Origin: CAZSXU01 sp964610505
Lineage (GTDB): Bacteria > Arandabacterota > Arandabacteria > JAGLYR01
Assembly: GCA_964610505.1 (NCBI GenBank)
Contig: CAZSXU010000020.1
Coordinates: 8,856 to 72,855 of the forward strand
DNA: 64,000 nt
Direction: 5' to 3'
Position 1 is the first letter of the stretch, and every line of letters begins with the position of its first letter. The position numbers and the translations under genes are program-made. Of this stretch, positions 1 to 6,486 are shown piece after piece. The notes under the pieces are model-generated. The model had not been told where the DNA came from, searched no databases, and saw nothing but the letters and a program-made list of their open reading frames with translations.

Positions 1-235
1 GCGGTCCACCCCACCCGCCCAGGCGATACGGCTTGCCATACACCGAATGCGCCTGGGAATGTTTGCTCCAAAACAGATAACGGCGCACTCTCAATAGCGT
101 GCCCGAACTTGGTTCCTCTTCGTGGAGGCAGAGTCTTGCCTCCACGCTTTTCGAATCTGTGCAATCTGTGAAATCTGTGGCTCGCTCTTGATCTTGTTCT
201 TCTGTGAATTTGTGCAATCTGTGGTTGCGCTCTTC
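1..235. repeat. Composite intergenic element, copy A (left end outside window)
   Basis: This is one of three copies of a structured element, best preserved at 49006-49310. It holds an outer inverted repeat, CCCAGGCG at 18-25 with CGCCTGGG at 50-57. A compact hairpin follows, CGTGGAGGCA at 121-130 with TGCCTCCACG at 137-146. After that comes the right terminal array of ATCTGTG-type words (about 152-222) with the tag GGCTCGCTCTTGA. The CCTGG to GGC distance is 71 nt here and 70 nt in the copy at 1838-2160. The element stops just short of the stop codon of the minus-strand gene that follows. No transposase is present, and I know no named family that matches. Confidence 0.75.
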
Positions 236-238
236 TCT

Positions 239-706
239 CTATCTCCGATTGAGGGTCTCCGCGATGCGCTCCGCTTCCTGTTCCGTGAAATTCCCGGCGA
301 TGATCGCCCGGCCCCCGAGGATGGGAGCGTTGATGACGGGCGCCGACACGAGCCTGCCGTCAACCAGGATTCCCATTCGTTCCTTCACGTGATCCGTCGT
401 AACCTCTGCAAAGGTCCTCCTGCCGCCCTCCGTGAGCGTCAGCTCGACCACCCGTTCACCCTGCCATCCCGACACCTTCGCGGCCGCCACGTCCGCGTTG
501 GAGAGCACCACCTCATCGTGAACGTAGAAAGCCCGCCCCGATTCCTGGAGGACGAATTCCGTCAATCCCTCTCCCGCTTCCTCCCCGGCCAGGCGAAATT
601 CGATACACACGTCCTTGCCGCAGCCGCTGAGCATCAAAAATAGAAACAGAGCGACCCCGCAAACGGCGAGCATGAGGCCAACAAGCAGAGCGACGGTTGT
701 TCTCAT
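239..706 (-). CDS. Lipoprotein with SecD P1-head-like domain
   Basis: The predicted protein has 155 residues. It starts with a hydrophobic signal ending in a lipobox (L-S-G-C), so it is probably a lipid-anchored envelope protein. The rest resembles the first periplasmic (P1 head) subdomain of the Sec translocase accessory protein SecD: a segment like VVLSNADVAAAKVS, then VELTLTEGGRRTFAEVT, then a strand with ILVDGRLVSAPVI and a final GNFTEQEAERIAETLN. In SecD this module sits in a polytopic protein. Here it stands alone without transmembrane helices, so it is not a working SecD. A strong GGGGAGGAGA ribosome site precedes the start. The stop codon lies directly against a composite repeat. The domain assignment is good; the cellular role is unknown. 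Confidence 0.72.
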   Translation of the reverse strand: MRTTVALLVGLMLAVCGVALFLFLMLSGCGKDVCIEFRLAGEEAGEGLTEFVLQESGRAFYVHDEVVLSNADVAAAKVSGWQGERVVELTLTEGGRRTFAEVTTDHVKERMGILVDGRLVSAPVINAPILGGRAIIAGNFTEQEAERIAETLNRR

Positions 707-790
707 CCCTGTCTCCTCCCCTTAGACGTGTCTCGGAGTTCCTGCTATCCTTACCCGCCACGCCGGAAAAGATTCAAAACGGCGGGGGCT

Positions 791-1812
791 CTATCCGCCC
801 ACCCGGCCGGTGAACATCGTATAGGTCAGAAACGCGTAATAGTCCGGGAGATTGAGAATGAAATCCGGGGACTCGGGATCACAGAGACGCTCGTACTCGG
901 CCCAGTCCTCCTTCGAGACTTCCGGTTCGGCGGTCTCCCAGAACATCGGAATCGTGAGGATCAACGCTTGTCGAATCACATCGGACAGGGGAGCGCGAGC
1001 TTCGGCCACGAACGTGCGCGCCGCGAGATCCTCAAGACCCGCATCCCGCATCCAGTCCAGAGCCCGCAGGAAATGGAGCGAAGGATCCATTCCTTCCCTG
1101 AACGGTTCAAGCGCCGGAGACGTTGCGTTCAACCGGGCCTCCAGGAGGGGATGGCCGGGAAGGAGTTTCTGCGAAGACCAGAAGACGACCGCGATCCTGC
1201 CTCCGGGGCGAACCACGCGCGCCAGTTCCGCAAGCGGGCCTCGATGATCTTTGATGGGGTGCCCGGATCCCGGCGCCCCGACCCACAGCGTGTCCGCGCA
1301 CCATGCCCAGTCAAATGTATCGTTCTCGAATGGAAGGTGATGGATGTCTCCCTTCCGGAAGTCCATCCGGTCCGCCAGGCCGGACTCGGCCGCGAGCGTC
1401 TCACTGCGGGCGAGGAATTCGGGCGAGACATCGAGACCCGTGACCTGTCCGTCGGGTCCCACGGCCCCGGCCAGGAGAACGGCGTTGTGGCCGATGCCGC
1501 ACCCGGCATCGAGCCCACGGCTTCCCTCGGGAAGACCCAGCGCCTCGATTGCGCCCCGAATCGCCGGTTCCCTCAGGGGATGAATCCTTGTCAGTCGGTC
1601 GGCATACACGTCGGGATCATTGTCCCGCGCACTGCGGCCGTCCNNNNNNNNNNNNNNNNNNNNNNNNNNNNNNNNNNNNNNNNNNNNNNNNNNNNNNNNN
1701 NNNNNNNNNNNNNNNNNNNNNNNNNNNNNNNNNNNNNNNNNNNTGTCAGTCGGTCGGCATACACGTCGGGATCATTGTCCCGCGCACTGCGGCCGTCCTT
1801 CTTGGCCGTCAT
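791..1812 (-). CDS. Class I SAM-dependent methyltransferase (split by an assembly gap)
   Basis: The SAM-binding motif I is clear (GLDAGCGIGHNAVLLA), followed by the acidic end of strand 2 (VTGLDVSPEF) and a motif II/III stretch with DWAWCADTLW and LARVVRPGGRI. This is a UbiE/Methyltransf_11-type small-molecule methyltransferase; the substrate cannot be told. The N-terminus is interrupted by 100 N. The 55 bases before the gap (1589-1643) equal the 55 bases after it (1744-1798). Removing the gap and one copy leaves an uninterrupted frame of 288 residues beginning MTAKKDGRSARDNDPDVYAD. The start follows an AGGAGGG ribosome site. The gene is therefore intact in the organism and broken only in the assembly. 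Confidence 0.85.
1589..1798. other. Scaffold gap of 100 N with a 55-bp flanking duplication
   Basis: The unknown bases occupy 1644-1743. The 55 nt on each side are identical in direct orientation, which is what an unresolved k=55 overlap looks like when a scaffolder inserts a default 100-N gap. The true sequence very likely has no gap here. The same pattern recurs at 38966-39175. Confidence 0.9.
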
Positions 1813-1837
1813 GAACGTCCCTCCTGCATTCGAAGCC

Positions 1838-2160
1838 AGCCACAGATTGCATGGACTCAAAGTCAAGATCCGTAGCCACAGATTGCACAGATGAAGAGCG
1901 GGTGAAGAAGTTGTCGATTCGGATCTTCGATTCGAATCTACAACCAGGCGAGACGATGTTTCAAGTCGCGCTCACCTGGAGATGTCTGCATGGTCACAGC
2001 ACCCTGAACATTCCTGATAGAGAACCCGTTGAATGTCCCTCTCGGTGAGGCAAGAACTTGCCTCACCGGTTTTCAAAATCTGTGTAATCTGTGAAATCTG
2101 TGGCTCGCTCTTGACCTTGTCCTTCCGTGAATCCGTGAAATTTGTGGCTAAGGTTTTGCT
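1838..2160. repeat. Composite intergenic element, copy B
   Basis: This is the complete but diverged copy. The left terminal words (AGCCACAGATTGCA at 1841 and AGCCACAGATTGCACAGATG at 1874-1893) are inverted relative to the right array at about 2074-2150. The outer inverted repeat is CCAGG at 1944-1948 with CCTGG at 1975-1979; the next bases change on both sides (CGAG against CTCA). The hairpin is CGGTGAGGCAAG at 2043-2054 with CTTGCCTCACCG at 2057-2068, followed by TTTTC. It fills nearly the whole spacer between the methyltransferase start and the stop of the next minus-strand gene. Apart from it I see nothing coding in this spacer. Confidence 0.75.
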
Positions 2161-2166
2161 CTTCCC

Positions 2167-4062
2167 CTACTCCTCGATTCTATACGCCGCGACGCGGTCG
2201 CCGTAGAAGGTCGGCGTAACGATGAGCTTCTTCTTTGGAATGTACTCGAAGTCCGCGGACTTCACCTCCGGGGTGGTCGTGTCAAGCAGCTTGGTCGTCC
2301 GGCCCTTGGACGTCACGCGGAAGATCCTCCCCTCCCATTGCGACACCAGGTACGTGCCCTTCGAATACCGCTCGATCCCGTCGATGATCCCCGCGCACAG
2401 TTCCACGACCGTTCGGACCTTCTTGTTCTTGAGATGGGCCGCCTTCACGCTGTAGTCCCCGTTGTTGCCCCAGAGGAGATCGTCGCCGTCGATCAACAGT
2501 GCGTTGGGACTCTCCACGTCCTCGTCCAGCCACACCGCGAATGCTCCGTCCGCATATCGCCAGATGACGCTCTTCTGTGAATCGGAGAAGTAGACGCGTC
2601 CCTTGCCGTCCACCGCGATGTCGTTCAGAAACCCGGACTCGGGCGCCTCGTGCCGCTCAACGATCTCGCCGGTTTCCAGGTCCGCCTCCACGAACCCTCC
2701 CCTCTCCACCACGAACAAACGGTCCTTGTGAATCGTCATTCCCGTCGGATTCTTCAGCCCCTTGACCCACTCGAGATCTCGAATGGTGCCGTCCAGATCC
2801 ACCCGGGACACGAATTGATTGCCCGAGGCCGGACCGCGGCCCATCACATCGTAGTTCGATACGTACAGCACGCGCCGGTCGGAATCGTACACCACGGATT
2901 CGGGCGTTCGGAGCTTCTTCTCGCTTTCCCATGCCTTCTCCACACCGTGCGCCGCGAACACCGCATCCCCGTCCTTGGCCTGGAACCCCCAGCCGCCGAA
3001 CCCTTCCAGAAGCAGGAGGAGAAGCTCGTTGTCGCCCTTCGCAAGCGGCAGGTAGATCGAGTCGTGCCAGCCCACGATTCCGAGGAAGGATGGATCTCTG
3101 GACTGGTAGGAGCTGTTTCCGAAGAACCTGAGCTCGCCGTTGAGAAACAGACTCACGGCGTCGCTGTAGCCCAACATGATCTCCCGCACGCCCTCCCGGT
3201 CGGCATGAAGGGTGGTCCGGGCCAACACGCAGTCGGGCCCTCCCCCCAGCCGGCCCGTGTAGCGCGCCACGTCGACCAACCCCTGGGGTTCCGGCTCGAC
3301 CCTCCGCCACTCCAGGTTCGAAAGCAGTTCCCGCTCGGGATAGACCTCAATGTCGATGCTGCTCATCGGAAACGGATCGGAGAGTTCCCAGTCGGTGATG
3401 ACGCCGGGTGGAGGTTCAATCGCCGGCGCCGCTTCAAGCCCCAGATCGTCGTCCAACCGGTAGTGGAAATCGGAGAAATAGGCTGCCTGGTTCGGAGCGG
3501 ACATGATCCCGATGGAACCCTTGCTTGCCCCGTGTTTGAGATCGGGAATCTCAAGCGCCGGCGTGTCCATGTTCCCGAAGAAGACACGGGCCTGCGTCCC
3601 GGAGACTTCGATCCTGAGCGGGATCCATGTGCCTTCCTCGATTCTCGTCCGCGCCGTGAATCCCTCACCGCTGTAGAGCTGCCAGCTCGAAATCCCGTTG
3701 GTGGACGGCGTGTACTGGAGCGCATCCGGGTAGAAAGGCTCCCGGTGGGGCCGGATATAGAAGTGCTCGTAGTTGCCGGCGTCCTGCATCCGGAAGAAGA
3801 GCCCCGGGTATCCGCGGACGTCCTCCTCCACGGCGAAGTCCACCTCAATGACCCCGTTCTCGAACTCGACGTCCTTGAGGACGGCGTACCCTCTCATGGC
3901 CGTGCGGCCGAGGTAGTCGACGACCTCCATGTTGGGCGACTCCCAGCGGTCTGATTCAAACTCGATCACTTCGTTCTCGGCGTTGACCGGGTACGAGACG
4001 AGGAGCATACCTCCCAACAGGAAGGCGCTCCACGCGAGAAGATCCCGCTTTCCTTTCGTCAT
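2167..4062 (-). CDS. Secreted protein: lectin-like domain plus SMP-30/NHL-type beta-propeller
   Basis: The start is set by an AAGGAG site eight bases upstream and gives a clean signal peptide (MTKGKRDLLAWSAFLLGG... ending SYPVNA). Residues about 30-210 look like a concanavalin-fold DUF1080/LamG-type domain (GYPGLFFRMQDAGNYEHFYI and later AAYFSDFHYR). A beta-sandwich-like linker follows. The C-terminal 280 residues form a six-bladed propeller of the SMP-30/gluconolactonase or NHL kind, with repeated blades such as LYVSNYDVMGRG, NPTGMTIHKDRLFVVERGG, NDIAVDGKGRVYFSDSQ and NALLIDGDDLLWGNN. Binding of a sugar, lactone or peptide ligand is plausible, but the family gives no specific activity. It is monocistronic, with a good promoter upstream. 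Confidence 0.75.
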   Translation of the reverse strand: MTKGKRDLLAWSAFLLGGMLLVSYPVNAENEVIEFESDRWESPNMEVVDYLGRTAMRGYAVLKDVEFENGVIEVDFAVEEDVRGYPGLFFRMQDAGNYEHFYIRPHREPFYPDALQYTPSTNGISSWQLYSGEGFTARTRIEEGTWIPLRIEVSGTQARVFFGNMDTPALEIPDLKHGASKGSIGIMSAPNQAAYFSDFHYRLDDDLGLEAAPAIEPPPGVITDWELSDPFPMSSIDIEVYPERELLSNLEWRRVEPEPQGLVDVARYTGRLGGGPDCVLARTTLHADREGVREIMLGYSDAVSLFLNGELRFFGNSSYQSRDPSFLGIVGWHDSIYLPLAKGDNELLLLLLEGFGGWGFQAKDGDAVFAAHGVEKAWESEKKLRTPESVVYDSDRRVLYVSNYDVMGRGPASGNQFVSRVDLDGTIRDLEWVKGLKNPTGMTIHKDRLFVVERGGFVEADLETGEIVERHEAPESGFLNDIAVDGKGRVYFSDSQKSVIWRYADGAFAVWLDEDVESPNALLIDGDDLLWGNNGDYSVKAAHLKNKKVRTVVELCAGIIDGIERYSKGTYLVSQWEGRIFRVTSKGRTTKLLDTTTPEVKSADFEYIPKKKLIVTPTFYGDRVAAYRIEE

Positions 4063-4142
4063 TGTAGATCTCCTTAGGGCATAGGGGAATGCTAAGCACT
4101 GCCGAGGGGGGCTGCTCTGATCCTGCAAGAGGCACAACGAGC

Positions 4143-4171
4143 ACTATACCCGCGAAGCCCGCCGGCGTCAA
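4143..4171 (-). promoter_or_regulatory. Sigma70-type promoter for the propeller gene
   Basis: Read on the minus strand this is TTGACG, 17 nt, TATAGT. It ends about 80 nt before the start codon at 4062. Spacing is ideal and each box has one mismatch to consensus. Confidence 0.6.
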
Positions 4172-4288
4172 TGGGGAGGCCCGCTCCTCGTAGATCCCAT
4201 AAGACTCCTAGGACCTATGCGCCTGTCGAAAAACTACCCCTCCAACGGTCCGGTCGTCTTTCTCAGCAGGATCTCGGTGTTGTTTCGT

Positions 4289-4392
4289 TCGGGGCCTTGC
4301 GCCGCGGCAAAGATCCGGCGGTCGCTCAGGACGAACGGTGAAGCGCCATCTCTCCCTTTCGCCCTTTCGCCCATTCGCCCATTCGCCCCTTC
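4289..4392. repeat. Dispersed repeat family 2 (minus orientation) and TTCGCCC word array
   Basis: The spacer between the propeller and carboxypeptidase genes carries, on the minus strand, the family-2 core CCGGATCTTTGCCGCGGCGC followed by AAGGCCC. The other copies lie at 9050-9147, 55964-56112 and, more diverged, 20838-20890. Next to it (about 4362-4392) is a short array of TTCGCCC/ATTCGCCC words that runs up to the stop codon of the following gene. Nothing here looks coding. Confidence 0.65.
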
Positions 4393-6175
4393 AGTGTTTA
4401 AGTCGTTCCACGACGCTCCGCTCAACGATCTTCCCCACGGGGTACACGTTCATTCGGTCGTCCCAATACGGAGTCCGCCGGTAAAACCAGAGAAGAGCGC
4501 CCCACTGATCTCCGGCCAACGTCGAGTCCTCGGAAACCGCCTGGCGAAACTCCTCCTCCAATCCCGGGTTTGCGGCGATCATCTCGCGCGCCATCGCCTC
4601 CATCACGTAGGTCTCCGTGTACTCTTTGCGCTCGAAGATGGGGTCGAAGAAACCCCAGCCAACGTAGGAATCCGGTGCCTCGGGCTCGAGCACGTGCGCG
4701 GCCACGCGGGCGGCGCGCTGGTTCATGTCGATGAGCGCGGAACCGGGCGGGAAAGTTCGCACTTCCTCCATCTCCTCCACTTCATACCGTGCACGGTGGC
4801 GGCCCTCGTACGGCCGCTCGCTCCAGTGAACGTCACGGAACCTGTAGGATGTCACCCGAATCTCCTCCGGCTCCCGCAGCCGCTCCACGGCCACCCCATG
4901 CATCTCCAACCGCCGGATCACTTCCCCCCACTCCGCCGGGATCACGTACGCCTCGGGAAGCCGAACGCTCGCAGCGGGTACCTGTTTGTTGAAGTGGGGA
5001 ATCCGCCACGTCACGGGAATGTTCGTATACTTGTGCCAGGGCCCACCCGTGAGATCGCTCTCCTCCACCTCATACTCGTACCCGAGGAAGTCGATGATCA
5101 CCGAGTCGGAGGTCGAGGTGTATTGAACCGGCAGCGGCTCTTCCCGGAACCGTGAACTCGCGGTCAGCCGGTCGGCCTCGATACCGAGCCGCACGATCGT
5201 CTCGTGCTCTCGGGCAAGTAGAGCCAACGTGTGGCGTAGGATCTCGTAGGTCGCCATCACCCGCGTACGGTAGTCCTTCAGCATGTGGGTTTCCACCAGG
5301 AGGCCGACCCGGTTGTGGAGGGCCGCATATCCCTCGGAGAGCGCGGGCGGGGCGACCCAGCTGATGATCCCGCTCTTCGGTTCGTGGCGCTCCCGAAACC
5401 ATACATAGGGAATGAGCGGAAATCCCGACGCGTCCATTTCCTTTTCGATGAACGGAAGGTAGATGTCGCGGGTCCAACCGGTCAGGCCCGGCGCCAGGTT
5501 GCCGTGGAGCTCCAGACCGTAGCTGATCGCGTACTGGTAGTCGGCGCCGTCGGTCGTGTGGCAATCGACAAAGAAATCGGGAAGCCACTCGACGAATAAA
5601 CGAACCCAGTCCTGCATTTCGGGAGCATCGGCCTTGAGAAAGTCGCGGTTGAGGTTGAGATTCTGCGCCGTGGCCCTCCACCCCATTTCCGCCGGCCCGT
5701 TCTGATTGATCCGGTTGTAGGGACTCGAGCGCTCGTGCCCGTCTACGTTGAAGATCGGGATGAAGAGGATCGTCACGCGCCGGAGGAGATCCGAGTGCTT
5801 CTTCTCCATCACCAGATCCCGGAGAAGCATCAATCCGGCGTCCTTGCCGGCAATCTCTCCGCTGTGAATGCCCGCCTCGATCAGGATGACGGCATTCCGG
5901 GTGCTCCGAACCGCGTCGGGAGAGAAGTGACCCCGGCGATCCACAACGAGAAGGGGAAGGTCCCGCCCCTGGGGACTTACGCCGAAGGTGGTGTAGTGAA
6001 CCCAGTCGGATGCCTCCGCAAGGCGCTTGCAGTAATCGACCGTGGCTTCGTAGGGCGGCGTTTCCCGAAAGTCCGACCTCTCGCAATCGGTGATCCAGTC
6101 TTCGGCGGAACAGAGCGCCGCCGGGAGCGCGAGCAGTATTGTCAGGAGACCTGCAGTGGTTATCCAGCGGTGCAT
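4391..6175 (-). CDS. Secreted M14-family zinc carboxypeptidase
   Basis: The protein has 594 residues from the start chosen here, which sits behind an AGGGGGT site and gives the signal peptide MHRWITTAGLLTILLALPAA. The zinc-binding H-x-x-E motif is at His104 and Glu107 (AGIHSGEIAG) and the third ligand is His206 (VDCHTTDG). NLNRDF around Arg177 is the substrate-carboxylate pocket seen in this family, and GLLVETHML carries the likely catalytic Glu. The enzyme should remove C-terminal residues from peptides outside the cytoplasm. The roughly 200 residues after the catalytic domain are unassigned. It is transcribed divergently from the C25 peptidase, another exported protease. Confidence 0.88.
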   Translation of the reverse strand: MHRWITTAGLLTILLALPAALCSAEDWITDCERSDFRETPPYEATVDYCKRLAEASDWVHYTTFGVSPQGRDLPLLVVDRRGHFSPDAVRSTRNAVILIEAGIHSGEIAGKDAGLMLLRDLVMEKKHSDLLRRVTILFIPIFNVDGHERSSPYNRINQNGPAEMGWRATAQNLNLNRDFLKADAPEMQDWVRLFVEWLPDFFVDCHTTDGADYQYAISYGLELHGNLAPGLTGWTRDIYLPFIEKEMDASGFPLIPYVWFRERHEPKSGIISWVAPPALSEGYAALHNRVGLLVETHMLKDYRTRVMATYEILRHTLALLAREHETIVRLGIEADRLTASSRFREEPLPVQYTSTSDSVIIDFLGYEYEVEESDLTGGPWHKYTNIPVTWRIPHFNKQVPAASVRLPEAYVIPAEWGEVIRRLEMHGVAVERLREPEEIRVTSYRFRDVHWSERPYEGRHRARYEVEEMEEVRTFPPGSALIDMNQRAARVAAHVLEPEAPDSYVGWGFFDPIFERKEYTETYVMEAMAREMIAANPGLEEEFRQAVSEDSTLAGDQWGALLWFYRRTPYWDDRMNVYPVGKIVERSVVERLKH

Positions 6176-6254
6176 GGGTACCCCCTGGTTCAAGGCTCTT
6201 CGATCCGAGCGCGTGTCGCCCGGCGAGAGAAACAAGGAAACATCGATTTCGAGG

Positions 6255-6283
6255 ATTATACAACCGGAACGAGGAAACCGGAA
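6255..6283 (-). promoter_or_regulatory. Probable promoter for the M14 carboxypeptidase
   Basis: The minus strand reads TTCCGG, 17 nt, TATAAT, with TTG directly before the perfect -10 box. The -35 is poor. It lies about 80 nt before the start at 6175. Confidence 0.45.
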
Positions 6284-6375
6284 GAGACCGTTTGGCCGGG
6301 CTATGGGGGCTGGTTGGAGTCATTCACATTCGGGGCGATGCGAATGGAATATTGCGAGCGAAGACCGCCGGAATG

Positions 6376-6384
6376 TGGTATAAT
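6376..6384 (+). promoter_or_regulatory. Extended -10 promoter for the C25 peptidase
   Basis: The sequence TGGTATAAT is a perfect extended -10 element. A TTGCGA lies upstream at 6352-6357 but with a spacing of 21, so the extended -10 probably carries the promoter. The same TGGTATAAT occurs before the second DUF362 gene at 19230-19238. A second TATAAT is at 6439-6444, 60 bp downstream. Confidence 0.5.
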
Positions 6385-6486
6385 CGAACAGTGGAAGATG
6401 CCTAAGAAGAGATGCAAGGCAAATCGTCTAATAGATTGTATAATCGTGTGATCAGCGGGCAGCCTGTTCGGACAAAGGAGTCCATC

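Noticed and set aside
239..706. Functional SecD subunit
   Set aside because: It has only the P1-head-like part and a lipobox, with none of the six membrane helices of SecD.
1589..1798. 55-bp direct repeats around the N run as ends of a mobile element
   Set aside because: Exactly the same repeat length occurs at the second gap and removal restores the methyltransferase frame, so it is an assembly artefact.
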